Shown: positions 1 through 8,659 of the stretch, piece by piece
Layout of the letters: each line of letters begins with the position of its first letter
How positions within the stretch are numbered: position 1 is the stretch's first letter
Origin: Caldilineaceae bacterium
Lineage (GTDB): Bacteria; Chloroflexota; Anaerolineae; Caldilineales; Caldilineaceae
Reading direction: 5' to 3'
DNA: 64,000 nt
Assembly: GCA_022842065.1 (NCBI GenBank)
Contig: JALHQH010000059.1
Span: forward strand, 7,655-71,654
Notes under the pieces: model-generated
What the model was told of the DNA's origin: nothing
The model's database searches: none
Seen by the model: the letters and a program-made list of their open reading frames with translations, nothing else
Translations under genes and position numbers: made by a program

Positions 1-1
1 C

Positions 2-718
2 GGGTGGACCGCGCCGCTGCCCTTTGATTTTACGGTTGACTTTAGCTACGACGGCATCATGCGCTCCTTTGAGGATAGCTTGCAGCGGCTTGGTCTGCCC
101 TCGGTTGATCTGCTGGTGATCCACGACCTCGACTACTATTTCCATAAGCAGGAAGCGCGCGTGGCCGCCTATCTCAACCAACTCTTTACCAGCGGTTGGC
201 GCGCGCTAGAGTCGCTGCGTCGTCAAGGGGTGATCAAAGGGGTGGGGGCCGGGATCAACGAACTGGGGATGATTCCAAGGTTTCTCGATCTCGTCGATCT
301 CGACTTCTTCCTGGTCGCCTATGGTTATAACCTATTGACCCAAGCGATGTTGGCCGACGAATTCGCCCTCTGTGCCGAACGCAAGGTGAGCGTCATCATC
401 GGTGCGGTCTTTGCTTCGGGCATTCTGGCGACGGGCGCGGTGCCCGGCGCACGCTACTTCTACGCGCCGGCCTCGGAGGAGATGCTCGACAAGACCGAGC
501 GGATTGAAAACATCTGCAAACGCTTTCAGACCCCTTTGCCCGCGGCCGCTCTGCAATTCTTGCTCGCCAATCCAGTCGTCGCCGCGATCATTCCCGGTGC
601 GCTGGCCCCTGAACATGTCCAACGCAATGCCGCGCTCCTGCAACAGCCGATCCCGGTGGAACTATGGTCAACCCTCAAGGCCGAAGGGTTACTAGTTGCC
701 GACGCGCCGACACCTTGA
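2..718 (+). CDS. Aldo/keto reductase, C-terminal part (starts before window)
   Basis: NAD(P)H-dependent reductase or dehydrogenase of sugars or aldehydes (AKR superfamily), cytoplasmic. The frame is open from base 2, and the coding sense (..FTVDFSYDGIMRSFEDSLQRL) begins before the ATG at 59, so that ATG is internal and the gene runs off the left edge. The stretch with SYDGIMRSFEDSL followed by VDLLVIHDLD is the AKR (beta/alpha)8 segment seen in D-threo-aldose 1-dehydrogenase and pyridoxal 4-dehydrogenase relatives. The C-terminal part (PLPAAALQFLLANPVVAAIIPGA) is the typical nucleotide-binding end of the barrel. The catalytic Asp/Tyr/Lys lie outside the window, so the substrate cannot be judged. 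The family call is firm; a sugar-type substrate is inference. Confidence 0.85.
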   Translation, partial: GWTAPLPFDFTVDFSYDGIMRSFEDSLQRLGLPSVDLLVIHDLDYYFHKQEARVAAYLNQLFTSGWRALESLRRQGVIKGVGAGINELGMIPRFLDLVDLDFFLVAYGYNLLTQAMLADEFALCAERKVSVIIGAVFASGILATGAVPGARYFYAPASEEMLDKTERIENICKRFQTPLPAAALQFLLANPVVAAIIPGALAPEHVQRNAALLQQPIPVELWSTLKAEGLLVADAPTP

Positions 719-730
719 GATCTTTGTTTG

Positions 731-792
731 GGTGATGCAATTTTGCCGTAGGGACATGATGCATCATGTCCCTACGGCAAAATTGCATCACC
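731..792. repeat. 62-bp perfect palindrome
   Basis: Two 31-base arms with no loop. The centre reads GGGACATGATGCATCATGTC and the outer arms carry ATTTTGCCGTA and its complement. It fills most of the gap between the reductase and the esterase. There is no T-run on either side, so it is not a classic terminator. It is one of many long palindromes between genes in this window. Confidence 0.95.
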
Positions 793-826
793 GATTTGCT
801 GCCCATATGGCACAAGAGAAAAACCA

Positions 827-1624
827 ATGGAATACACCAATGATTCAATCCGCCACGCTGATGTTCCCCGTGGCACGATCACCCAGTATAGCTGGCAGAG
901 TCAGCTCTATGCGGGGACTAAGCGCCACTATTGGCTCTACGTCCCCGCCCAATACGATGGCCAAACGCCGACTGGATTGATGGTCTTTCAAGATGGGGGC
1001 ATATATGTCGATGAGGCTGGACCATTTCGGACGCCCATTGTTTTTGACAATCTGATTCACCAGGGGCGCATTCCGCTGCTGATTGGTCTCTTTATCGATC
1101 CGGGTCATCGCGGCGCGGCCCCGCCCCCGTACACCTCCCAAAGTGACAATCGCAGCTATGAGTATGATATGCTGAGCGACGAGTATGTGGCCTTCCTCAG
1201 CGACGAACTGATCCCTGAAGCTGCGAAAAGTTACCAGTTGGTCGATGATCCCAAATGGCGCGCCATCGGTGGCATCTCTTCCGGTGGGATCTGTGCTTTC
1301 ACCGCGGCCTGGCAGCGCCCCGACCTTTTCCATAAAGTGCTCAGCCATGTCGGCAGCTTTGCCGACATTCGCGGTGGCCACGTCTACCCCTCGCTGATCC
1401 GCAAATCAGCCAAACGGGATATTCGTGTTTTCTTGCAGGATGGCAGCAACGACCTGGATAATCGTTTTGGCAACTGGTGGCTGGGCAACCTACAGATGGA
1501 AGCCGCGCTCAAATTCCGTGGCTATGACTACCAGTTTGTCGGCGGCACGGGTGCCCATAACGGTGAACATGGTGGCATGATCTTGCCGGAATCGCTGGCA
1601 TGGCTCTGGCGGGATACGGTCTGA
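827..1624 (+). CDS. Enterochelin-esterase-like alpha/beta hydrolase
   Basis: Putative serine esterase of the Fes/IroE-like (esterase D, PF00756) family, 265 aa, with no signal peptide, so probably cytoplasmic. The nucleophile elbow is GISSGG near residue 149. A likely acid is in QDGSNDLDN near 200 and the likely histidine is in GAHNGEHGG near 247, the usual Ser-Asp-His order. The N-terminal half ([22 protein letters not shown]) is typical of these esterases. Family members cleave siderophore lactones or other esters; nothing nearby suggests siderophore use, so the substrate is unknown. It follows the reductase across a palindrome and is followed by its own hairpin. ATG start chosen. Confidence 0.85.
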   Translation: MEYTNDSIRHADVPRGTITQYSWQSQLYAGTKRHYWLYVPAQYDGQTPTGLMVFQDGGIYVDEAGPFRTPIVFDNLIHQGRIPLLIGLFIDPGHRGAAPPPYTSQSDNRSYEYDMLSDEYVAFLSDELIPEAAKSYQLVDDPKWRAIGGISSGGICAFTAAWQRPDLFHKVLSHVGSFADIRGGHVYPSLIRKSAKRDIRVFLQDGSNDLDNRFGNWWLGNLQMEAALKFRGYDYQFVGGTGAHNGEHGGMILPESLAWLWRDTV

Positions 1625-1684
1625 ATGCGGATTAAGCTGATTTTCAATCCGCGCGCATCCGCCAAATCAGCTTAATCCGCATTC
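1623..1684 (+). terminator. Hairpin at the end of the esterase gene
   Basis: 21-base arms (1623-1643 and 1664-1684) flank a 20-base loop. The stem overlaps the esterase stop codon and is followed by TATTTTT. It probably ends esterase transcription. It lies immediately before the promoter of the next gene. Confidence 0.7.
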
Positions 1685-1689
1685 TATTT

Positions 1690-1718
1690 TTCACCAACCC
1701 TCACCAGCAAGCTATAAT
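1690..1718 (+). promoter_or_regulatory. Sigma-70-type promoter of the Bcr/CflA exporter
   Basis: TTCACC, 17 bases, TATAAT. The -10 box ends 7 bases before the ATG at 1726, so the predicted transcript starts at or next to the start codon, giving a leaderless mRNA. Confidence 0.65.
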
Positions 1719-1725
1719 TGATCTT

Positions 1726-2967
1726 ATGATCAACACGAAACCGTCCACTACCATTCAACAACCCTTGCCCTTTGGCGAGTTTGTTGCCCTCATGGCTCTG
1801 ATGACTGCGCTTGTTGCGCTCTCGATTGACGCCATGTTGCCCGCCCTCTCCACCATTGCCAGTGACCTCGGTGCCACCCGCGCCAACGATAGCCAACTGG
1901 TGATCTCACTGATCTTTCTGGGCCTCTCCGTCGGCCAGATCGTCTATGGCCCCCTGTCGGACAGCATTGGGCGCAAACGGCCCATCTACCTGGGCATCGG
2001 CATCTATCTCTGCGGTGCGCTGCTCTGTTTGCTGGCAACCGACTTTCGCGTCCTCTTGATTGGGCGCTTTCTCCAAGGCGTCGGCGCAGCAGGACCACGT
2101 AGTGTCGCCATGGCCCTCGTCCGTGACCAATATGCCGGGCGGCAGATGGCGCGCGTCATGTCTTTTGTGATGACCGTCTTCATCCTCGTGCCGGTCATTG
2201 CGCCACTGTTGGGTCAGGGCATTTTGATTGTTGCCCACTGGCGCGCCATCTTTGGCCTCTATCTCGTGTTGGCGTTGCTCGTTTGGGCCTGGTTTGCCCT
2301 GCGCCAGCCGGAGACATTGGCCGTGGAGCGGCGCATCCCCTTCCAGATGACACGCATCCTGGGGGCCTTCCGCGAGGTCTTTGCCAACCGGATTGCCTTT
2401 GGCTATACCATCATGGCTGGCCTGATCTCCGGGGCCTTTGTCGGTTATCTCAACTCCTCCCAGCAGATCTTCCAAGAACAGTATGCGCTGGGGGCGCGCT
2501 TCCCACTCTACTTCGCCGCGCTGGCCTTAGCCTTGGGCAGCGCCTCCTATGTCAACGCTCAACTGGTGGTGCGTTTTGGCATGCGCCTGTTAAGCCGCTG
2601 GGCAATGATCGCCCTGATTGTGCTCTCGCTGCTCTTCTTTGGTTATGCCTTTATCATGAATGGTCAACCACCCCTGGTGCTGCTGATGGGTTACCTGTTG
2701 ATTGGCTTCTTTGCCGTCGGCATCCTTTTTGGTAACCTCAACGCCCTGGCCATGGAACCGCTGGGTCACATTGCCGGCGTCGGCGCGGCGGTGGTGGGGT
2801 CACTCTCGACCTTTATTTCGACCTTCCTTGGTTCCGCGATTGGGCAGAGTTACAACGGGACGGTCTTACCGCTAGTAGGCGGCTTTGCTTTGTTGGGCTT
2901 AGCGACCTTTGGGGTGATGGTGTGGGCAGAAGCTGGGCGTGCGGTGGAGGTAGAGGCGGTGGGGTAA
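1726..2967 (+). CDS. MFS drug exporter, Bcr/CflA type
   Basis: Inner-membrane drug:proton antiporter of the DHA1 family, 413 aa, the normal length with about 12 membrane segments. The start (FVALMALMTALVALSIDAMLPALSTIA) is the TM1 signature of Bcr/CflA exporters. The segment VGQIVYGPLSDSIGRKRPIYLG holds the MFS motif A (G-x-x-x-D-x-x-G-R-K) between TM2 and TM3, and LLIGRFLQGVGAAGPRSVAMALVRD is the TM4 motif C-like region. No Shine-Dalgarno is seen and the promoter abuts the ATG, consistent with leaderless translation. The substrate is unknown. Confidence 0.9.
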   Translation: MINTKPSTTIQQPLPFGEFVALMALMTALVALSIDAMLPALSTIASDLGATRANDSQLVISLIFLGLSVGQIVYGPLSDSIGRKRPIYLGIGIYLCGALLCLLATDFRVLLIGRFLQGVGAAGPRSVAMALVRDQYAGRQMARVMSFVMTVFILVPVIAPLLGQGILIVAHWRAIFGLYLVLALLVWAWFALRQPETLAVERRIPFQMTRILGAFREVFANRIAFGYTIMAGLISGAFVGYLNSSQQIFQEQYALGARFPLYFAALALALGSASYVNAQLVVRFGMRLLSRWAMIALIVLSLLFFGYAFIMNGQPPLVLLMGYLLIGFFAVGILFGNLNALAMEPLGHIAGVGAAVVGSLSTFISTFLGSAIGQSYNGTVLPLVGGFALLGLATFGVMVWAEAGRAVEVEAVG

Positions 2968-3026
2968 GGATTGACATTCGACTCGCCGCCTTTCCAACCT
3001 CTCAAGCCGTTTACGAATTCGTTTTC

Positions 3027-3043
3027 AACAATGCTATAATTGT
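3027..3043 (+). promoter_or_regulatory. -10 box and possible operator of the DUF433/DUF5615 pair
   Basis: TATAAT at 3035-3040 lies inside a small inverted repeat, ACAAT-7 bases-ATTGT, about 60 bases before the antitoxin ATG. The -35 is weak. Autorepression by the antitoxin at this repeat is inference. Confidence 0.4.
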
Positions 3044-3100
3044 GACAGGCGCGAGAATGGGTTTATCGGTGAGTCTATCAAAGACGGAAATGAGTGTAAC

Positions 3101-3412
3101 ATGAGTGTTGGCATTCTAGAGCGACATATTGAAATTACACCTGGGATTGCAGGTGGCAAGCCACACATTGCTGGACACCGTATCACTGTTCAAAACATTG
3201 TAATTTGGTATGAGCGGATGGGTAGAACAGCAGATGAGATCTGTGCAGAGTATAACCTGACGCTAGCCGAAGTCTACGCCGCGCTGGCCTATTATTTTGA
3301 TCATCGCGAAGTGATTGATCGCAGTATCAAAGATGATGAAGCCTTTGTAACGGCCCTCCGGCAACAAATTCCATCAATCTTGCAGACGAAATTGAAAGCG
3401 CTTACTGCGTGA
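3101..3412 (+). CDS. DUF433 antitoxin-like protein
   Basis: 103 aa. The core EITPGIAGGKPHIAGHRITVQNIV, followed by GRTADEICAEYNLTLAEVYAALAYYFDHREVID, is the DUF433 winged-helix-like domain used as the antitoxin and DNA-binding partner of PIN-like toxins. It overlaps the next gene by 4 bases (GTGA), so the two are translated together. It probably neutralises the DUF5615 protein and represses its own promoter. Base composition is more AT-rich than its neighbours, fitting a mobile toxin-antitoxin cassette. Confidence 0.85.
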   Translation: MSVGILERHIEITPGIAGGKPHIAGHRITVQNIVIWYERMGRTADEICAEYNLTLAEVYAALAYYFDHREVIDRSIKDDEAFVTALRQQIPSILQTKLKALTA

Positions 3413-3738
3413 GTCAAATTCGTTATTATACAGATGAACATGTTGCCAGAGCGGTCATCCATGGATTACGCCAGCGTGGAATTGATGTGTTGAGTGTACC
3501 AGATGCTGGGATGATGGCTGCAACTGATGAGGCGCATCTAGCTTTTGCGTTTACGCAGGGGCGTGTAATCTTCACCCAAGATACAGATTTTCTTCGTCTT
3601 GCCGCTTCGGGCGCATTGCATGCCGGGGTTGTCTATGCTCCCCAACATACATCCATTGGTGATATTATCCGTGGCTTGGTCTTGATCTATCAGGTACTTC
3701 AAGCTGAAGATATAATCGGCCAGATCGAGTACTTATAG
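3409..3738 (+). CDS. DUF5615 PIN-like toxin
   Basis: 109 aa, GTG start inside the stop of the antitoxin gene. DUF5615 proteins (Mut7-C/PIN-like fold) are predicted metal-dependent RNases. Visible acidic positions are the early D of RYYTDEHV, the E in ATDEAHLAFA and the pair in IFTQDTDFLRLA, which is the characteristic T-x-D-x-D-F motif. Its partner is the upstream DUF433 protein. RNase activity is inferred from the family, not shown here. Confidence 0.85.
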   Translation: MSQIRYYTDEHVARAVIHGLRQRGIDVLSVPDAGMMAATDEAHLAFAFTQGRVIFTQDTDFLRLAASGALHAGVVYAPQHTSIGDIIRGLVLIYQVLQAEDIIGQIEYL

Positions 3739-3804
3739 TACTATGGAACTGTTTAAACGAGCTTACTTCTCAACCCCACTCCTTCACCAGCAGGAGCATT
3801 GATC

Positions 3805-4305
3805 ATGGACCGACCTTTTGTTGCTGCCGATTTTGTTGTTCCCCAGCGGGTTAAACAGGCAACCTATCTCCTGCGCCCGCTCACGGTGGATGACGTGGAA
3901 CAGGACTATGCAGCCGTCATGTCCAGCAAGGAGAGCCTGCGGCGGATCTTCCATGAATATGATCGGGAGTGGCCAGCGGATGAGATGACCCTTGCCGATA
4001 ACTATCGCGATCTTGAGCGCCATCAAGCTGAATTTGCCGCACGCCAGGGCTTTACCTATACGGTGACAACGCTTGATAGCACGCGCTGCCTTGGCTGTGT
4101 CTATATTTATCCCTGTCAGCGCGGTGATTATGACGCGCAGGTCTATTACTGGGTCCGCGATAGCGAAAAAGCGCACGGCCTAGAGGACGCGTTAGGGACA
4201 TTTCTGCGCCAATGGCTGCGGGAGGCGTGGCCCTTTCACCAGCCCGCTTTCCCAGGGCGGGCGCTCTCATGGCAGGCGTGGGCTGCGCTGAAACCGCCGG
4301 TTTGA
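3805..4305 (+). CDS. GNAT-type N-acetyltransferase
   Basis: 166 aa. The ATG at 3805 is preferred over the in-frame TTG at 3799 because CAGGAG lies at 3791-3796. The fold is recognisable from YLLRPLTVDDVEQDYAAVM (first strand and helix), TYTVTTLDSTRCLGCVYIYPC (central strands) and DAQVYYWVRDS. The canonical acetyl-CoA loop (Q/R-x-x-G-x-G/A) is not obvious, so this is a divergent GNAT and may not bind acetyl-CoA normally. The acceptor substrate is unknown. A short gap separates it from the SDR gene. Confidence 0.65.
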   Translation: MDRPFVAADFVVPQRVKQATYLLRPLTVDDVEQDYAAVMSSKESLRRIFHEYDREWPADEMTLADNYRDLERHQAEFAARQGFTYTVTTLDSTRCLGCVYIYPCQRGDYDAQVYYWVRDSEKAHGLEDALGTFLRQWLREAWPFHQPAFPGRALSWQAWAALKPPV

Positions 4306-4368
4306 GCAGTCCATCATTAATTTGCCCAAGTACTAGTTGTCGAACGAGAAGTAGTCGAGATTTTGATT

Positions 4369-5268
4369 ATGGCAAAACCAAAACGTGCCCAAATTGAGCC
4401 ATTGCTGGTTGAAGGTAAACGCATCGTCATCACCGGTGCCAATACCGGCATTGGCCTCGCCACTGCGGAGGCTTGCGCCGCACACGGGGCTACGGTCGTT
4501 ATGGCTTGCCGCCGTGTTGATACGGCCACCGCGGCCGCTAACGCCATCCGCAGGCACCAGCCATCTGCCCAACTAGAGGTCGTTGCGCTTGATCTCACCC
4601 TTGCGCACACGGTCGCGGCTTGCGCGCAAACGATCCTGTCCACAAATCCTACCGTCGATGTGCTGATTAACAATGCCGGTGGGCTCGTCGGCCCCTTTCA
4701 GCAGATGTTCGACATGAATGTGGCCGGCCATCTCTACTTGACAGAACTGCTGCTGCCCAGCCTGCTGCATGTAGGCGGCAAGGTAATTAATATCTCCAGC
4801 GAGGGGCACCGGTCGGCGATAGTGCCGGCCCCGACTGAATCGATTGCTGATCTGCTGCGGTCGAACCGGGGATCGGCGCTCAACCAATATGGCTTCACCA
4901 AGCTCTGTAATATCTGGCATGCGGTCGGCTTGCATCAACGGTATCACGCGGCGGGGCTGCGCACCTACGCCCTCCACCCTGGCGCGATTCGCACGGCGGG
5001 GTGGGACAAGCCGCAGGATCTCTCGCGCCTCACAAAGTTGGCGATCTGGGTGGTTAAGAACTTCCTGACCACGGCTGATCTCAGCGTCGGCGCACAGACG
5101 CCACTCCATTGCATCGCCAACGCAACAGCCGACCGTGAGTCCGGTCTCTACTATGACAACTGTGCCGTCGTGGCTGCAAAGCATGGTGATGATCAACGGC
5201 GCATTGATGAGCTTTTGACGGCGTCTCTGGGGCATGCCAAACTGCTGGGTGGCGCACCGGAAGCCTAA
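4369..5268 (+). CDS. Short-chain dehydrogenase/reductase (retinol-dehydrogenase-like)
   Basis: NAD(P)-dependent oxidoreductase with a Rossmann fold, 299 aa. The cofactor loop TGANTGIG is near residue 22 and the structural NNAG near 103. The catalytic Ser is in VINISSEGH and the catalytic pair in YGFTK. The arginine-bearing ACRRVD after strand 2 suggests NADP(H) preference. Length and the ALHPGAIRT segment fit the WW-domain oxidoreductase/retinol dehydrogenase group. ATG 4369 is chosen over the upstream TTG. Substrate unknown. Confidence 0.9.
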   Translation: MAKPKRAQIEPLLVEGKRIVITGANTGIGLATAEACAAHGATVVMACRRVDTATAAANAIRRHQPSAQLEVVALDLTLAHTVAACAQTILSTNPTVDVLINNAGGLVGPFQQMFDMNVAGHLYLTELLLPSLLHVGGKVINISSEGHRSAIVPAPTESIADLLRSNRGSALNQYGFTKLCNIWHAVGLHQRYHAAGLRTYALHPGAIRTAGWDKPQDLSRLTKLAIWVVKNFLTTADLSVGAQTPLHCIANATADRESGLYYDNCAVVAAKHGDDQRRIDELLTASLGHAKLLGGAPEA

Positions 5269-5298
5269 TGTGGGTTATAGGGGTATAAATTTCATTCC

Positions 5299-5757
5299 AT
5301 GCACCCAATCTCTGTCCGCCAAGCAATCCTCGCTGATCTGGATGAGCTTGCGCAACTCTTTGACCAATACCGCCAATTCCAAGGGCAAACCAGTGATATC
5401 GGCGCCGCCCGCGACTTTCTGCGGGCGCGGTTCAACCATGGTGAGTCGGTCATCTTTATTGCGCATGAAGGCGCAAGCCCGGTCGGTTTTGCGCAGCTCT
5501 ATCCCAGCTTTTCCTCGGTATCGTTGGCGCGAGTTTTCGTGCTGAACGACCTCTTTGTCCACCAGTCTGGGCGGCGTAAAGGGGTGGCCTCCCAGTTGCT
5601 TGACGCGCTGGAAGCCTATGCGTCGTCACTTGGTGCCGTGCGCATTACCCTGCTTGTCGCCAAAGAAAACCTTTCGGCCCAGGCACTCTATGGGGCAAAG
5701 GGCTGGCAGCCCGACGAACACTTCTTCATGTATCACCGCTACCCAAACAACGCATGA
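5299..5757 (+). CDS. GNAT N-acetyltransferase
   Basis: 152 aa, a complete GNAT domain. Motifs: ISVRQAILADLDELAQLFDQYRQF (strand 1/helix 1), VLNDLFVHQSGRRKGVASQLLDALE with the acetyl-CoA loop R-R-K-G-V-A, and LSAQALYGAKGWQPDEHFFMYHRY (motif B). The tail YHRYP resembles small amine or drug acetyltransferases, but the substrate is not predictable. A TATAAA box ends nine bases before the ATG, so the mRNA may be nearly leaderless. Confidence 0.9.
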   Translation: MHPISVRQAILADLDELAQLFDQYRQFQGQTSDIGAARDFLRARFNHGESVIFIAHEGASPVGFAQLYPSFSSVSLARVFVLNDLFVHQSGRRKGVASQLLDALEAYASSLGAVRITLLVAKENLSAQALYGAKGWQPDEHFFMYHRYPNNA

Positions 5758-6067
5758 GGCCCGCAAACGCTGGACTACTTTGCAATCGCCAGTCGAGCAG
5801 CACAGCTTGAATTCGTCCGCAATAAGGTGAGGCAAATCCAAGGGGCAATCTACCCTTTCGTGGCGGACCAGCGCTTCTTCTGTGAAAAGTTGCTTCCCTG
5901 GCTTCAGTAGCTTTGACAATTCCGCCCATTCTTTTTATACTAAGGCAAGAATGCAATTAAATTAAATAAAACTCATATTTTGTGCAATTAAGTTTGCTTT
6001 TCTGGCAAAAATCAGATGTGCCTGCACTTGATATCAACATTCACAAACCCACCGGTGGATCACGAAA
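5758..6067 (+). other. 310-base gap with a 51-codon open stretch
   Basis: Directly after the GNAT stop the same frame stays open for 50 codons to a TAG at 5908-5910. Its composition looks coding (contains QTLDYFAIASRAAQ and YPFVADQRFFCEKLLPWLQ) but it has no start codon. It could be the tail of a lost gene. The rest is AT-rich, with a small ACCGGT-centred palindrome and GGAT just before the next gene. Confidence 0.35.
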
Positions 6068-6667
6068 ATGCAAAATCTGACTGCGCGCTTCAAATTTCTT
6101 TCCTCAGAATTTCTCCTCGGCACGCTGGTTGCCGGTTTGAGCGTCCTTGCGGCCCTTTCCGGCTATCAAAGCTCAATGGCGGACTCAGACCAGACCAAGT
6201 ATAATGTGCAAGGGCAGCAAATGTTGACCGATGCCAACGCCGAATACCTTTCGGTCAACCAGTTGATCGTCTACGACTATAGCCTATATGATGGTTGGTA
6301 CACTGCTGACGATGATGAGAAATCGGGCTACTACCAGGAAAGCTTTTCGCCTGAGCTACAAGCGGCGATGGCGATCAATACCGAGGAACCTTTCACTGAG
6401 GCTTATTACACCGCGATGCAGGCTGAACCACAAGGGATGTTCGACGAAGCCGACGAGTTGTTTGGGTTGGCCGAGCAGTTCAACGAACGGGGCGATGCCC
6501 TCCAACTGATCTTACTGGTCAGCGCGTTGGGGTTAGCCTTTGCCGCTTGGGCCGCACTGCTGGCAGAGGAAAGTGGGGTTCGCTTGGCCTTTGCCATCTT
6601 TGCCATCGGCATCTTGGTCTACAGCATCGCGCTTTATCTGGGCGTCCCGGTGGTAGTCGCAGCTTAA
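6068..6667 (+). CDS. Membrane protein of unknown function
   Basis: 199 aa, not recognised by family. One hydrophobic segment lies near residues 14-31 (FLLGTLVAGLSVLAALSGY). It is followed by an acidic, tyrosine-rich soluble stretch of about 100 residues, then two closely spaced membrane segments at the end (LQLILLVSALGLAFAAWAAL and LAFAIFAIGILVYSIALYL). The layout suggests a small integral protein with a loop of about 110 residues. A large palindrome follows it. No functional motif was seen. Confidence 0.75.
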   Translation: MQNLTARFKFLSSEFLLGTLVAGLSVLAALSGYQSSMADSDQTKYNVQGQQMLTDANAEYLSVNQLIVYDYSLYDGWYTADDDEKSGYYQESFSPELQAAMAINTEEPFTEAYYTAMQAEPQGMFDEADELFGLAEQFNERGDALQLILLVSALGLAFAAWAALLAEESGVRLAFAIFAIGILVYSIALYLGVPVVVAA

Positions 6668-6684
6668 GGCCAGCGTAGTGAACA

Positions 6685-6735
6685 GTAGGATAGTGAACAG
6701 TAGGACAATCATTGTCCTACTGTTCACTATCCTAC
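6685..6735. repeat. 51-bp perfect palindrome with one-base centre
   Basis: 25-base arms around a single C at 6710. Each arm contains GTAGGATAGTGAACAG. There is no T-run, so it is not a standard terminator. It is one of the intergenic palindromes of the window. Confidence 0.95.
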
Positions 6736-6873
6736 CGCCAACAGACGACTATATTGATTTGTCCCCGACACAACTCGACAAAACCACGCTCCTCGATTTA
6801 ATCACCCACAAGTCTGTCAGATAATTGCATCAATTCCCATAATTTTATGCTTCAAGATCGTTCGCAATTGCGC

Positions 6874-7090
6874 TATAATGGGAACCAAATTGCAGTTATC
6901 TTGAAAACAGGCACCATGCCGCGCCCAAGGGCGGTTGCCTTTTAGGCGCGGCACCAATAACGATGAAAATTTTCTACCGCGAAGCACGCCAAGAGCGCGA
7001 AGAAAGGCTTTTCTTTGCGGCTCTTCGCGACCTTGGCGGTGGTTATTTTCACAACAGTAACCACAGTAGCATTTATTCTCGCGCTGGACT
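6874..7090 (+). promoter_or_regulatory. -10 box and structured leader before the NB-ARC gene
   Basis: TATAAT at 6874-6879 is followed by about 210 untranslated bases with two hairpins. One has arms 6917-6925 and 6945-6953 (TGCCGCGCC/GGCGCGGCA). The other has 16-base arms 6987-7002 and 7023-7038, related to CGCCAAG..CGCGAAG repeats common in genomes. Whether the hairpins regulate the gene or are repeats inserted in the leader is not known. The rest of the 6736-6873 gap shows nothing recognisable. Confidence 0.4.
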
Positions 7091-8659
7091 ATGGTTTTCG
7101 ACATCGATGAAGGGTGTACCTTGCGTGACCAAAAACAAGTAGTCGATATCACACCGTTGCTAATTCAAGCGCTGCGCAACTATCGCCGCGGTAACCTGGA
7201 AGCAGTAGGGGAGTTGGCCGCCTTGACCCTTGTCCAGCAAAAATTGCAGCAAGGCCAGAACAGTGCCAACGTACAATCGCTCCATTGGGCCCTTTGTCGC
7301 GTCTTAGAAGAAGCGGTTAATCGCCTGGGCGAGCAAGAGGCGGAGCTTGCCGAAATTCTGCGTTTGCGCTATTTTCAGGGCTGTTCCGTGGTTGATACCG
7401 CGCAACGGCTTACGTTATCCCAAAGTGGCTTCTTTTATCGTCAAAAGCGTGCGATTCAGCTTTTGGCTGATCGGTTGCTGAGCGCGGAAAATGCCCTCAA
7501 GCAAGTGGTACTCCAACCACCACAACCAGCGTTAGGGCCGGAATCATCAGTCCAGGACGACCATTCACCCTACCGCAACTTGCCTGCGGCCACCTACAGC
7601 AAGATCTTTGGGCTCGAAAAACAGCAGCGCAGTTTGCAAAATGCGCTTGGCGCGCAGGCGGCACCGTGGATCATCACTCTGGTGGGGATCGGTGGGATTG
7701 GCAAATCAACCTTGGCGCAACTGGGCAGCCGTTGGGCGCTAGATCAGCAACACTTTCGCCATCTGATCTGGCTGACTTTTCAGCATGAAGCTTATGACCC
7801 CCGGCAGGGCAAACGCCAGCTTTTGGCCGATCCAGCGGCTGCCGCATCAATGTCCATGTCACCAGCCGCCACCGTTGCGGTCAGCAAGGCGCAAGTGCTG
7901 GAGGAAATTGCTGAGCAACTCGGGCTGGCTGCCCCCGCTTATTCGCCCCGCACTACTCCAGATCAAGCGCGCCTGACCCAATTGCGTACCTATCTGGCTG
8001 AATATCCAGCTTTACTGGTAATTGACAATTTAGAATCGGTCACCGACTATGTCGAACTGGTGGGTGCAGTAAGTACGCTGGCGCAACCGAGTAAAATATT
8101 GATCACCAGCCGTTACAGTGTGGAGACGCCCGCGACGTTGGTGCTGCGCATGGACGAGTTAAGCTGGGAGGAGAGCTGTGAATTGCTCACCTTTGAAGCC
8201 GAGCAACGGGGACTGGGCGAGATTGCCGCCGCGCCCCCAAGTACATTGCGGCCAATTTATGAGGTGGTGGGCGGGAATCCGCTGGCCTTGAAATTGGTGA
8301 TGGGGCAACTCACCCTGTTGCCGCTCGACGAAGTGTTGCGCCGGTTGCAACAAGCCCGCAAGATCAGTGAGCGCGCCGAATACGAACTCTATCACTATCT
8401 CTACCGCGCGACCTGGCAACTGCTTTCACCCGCAGCCCATGAACTCATGTTGACGCTGATCGCTTTCCCGCTGCACGGGGCCGCTTGGGAGGAACTGTTA
8501 GCCATCAGCGACCTGGATCGGGCAACGCTGCTGCTCGCCGTCAAAGAATGTCGTGAGCGCTCTCTGCTCAATGTGACGGGGTGGCCACAAAAAGTTTATT
8601 CGATGCATCGCTTAACCTATACCTTTTTAATGACAGATGTGCTCAAATGGTGGCTATAA
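7091..8659 (+). CDS. STAND-class NB-ARC ATPase with N-terminal HTH
   Basis: 522 aa signalling NTPase, cytoplasmic. Residues about 85-125 look like a sigma-70 region-4/LuxR-like helix-turn-helix (LRLRYFQGCSVVDTAQRLTLSQSGFFYRQKRA). Next is an NB-ARC domain with P-loop GIGGIGKST (199-207), Walker B LLVIDN (308-313), sensor ILITSR (336-341) and the NB-ARC GLPL-equivalent GGNPLALKL near 392, then a winged-helix end. Such proteins normally carry a repeat sensor on the same chain (MalT, AfsR, Avs types). Here the TPR sensor is a separate gene overlapping by 13 bases, so the two probably act as one machine. Role is inference: ligand-triggered transcription control or defence. The ATG has no clear ribosome site. 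Confidence 0.85.
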   Translation: MVFDIDEGCTLRDQKQVVDITPLLIQALRNYRRGNLEAVGELAALTLVQQKLQQGQNSANVQSLHWALCRVLEEAVNRLGEQEAELAEILRLRYFQGCSVVDTAQRLTLSQSGFFYRQKRAIQLLADRLLSAENALKQVVLQPPQPALGPESSVQDDHSPYRNLPAATYSKIFGLEKQQRSLQNALGAQAAPWIITLVGIGGIGKSTLAQLGSRWALDQQHFRHLIWLTFQHEAYDPRQGKRQLLADPAAAASMSMSPAATVAVSKAQVLEEIAEQLGLAAPAYSPRTTPDQARLTQLRTYLAEYPALLVIDNLESVTDYVELVGAVSTLAQPSKILITSRYSVETPATLVLRMDELSWEESCELLTFEAEQRGLGEIAAAPPSTLRPIYEVVGGNPLALKLVMGQLTLLPLDEVLRRLQQARKISERAEYELYHYLYRATWQLLSPAAHELMLTLIAFPLHGAAWEELLAISDLDRATLLLAVKECRERSLLNVTGWPQKVYSMHRLTYTFLMTDVLKWWL

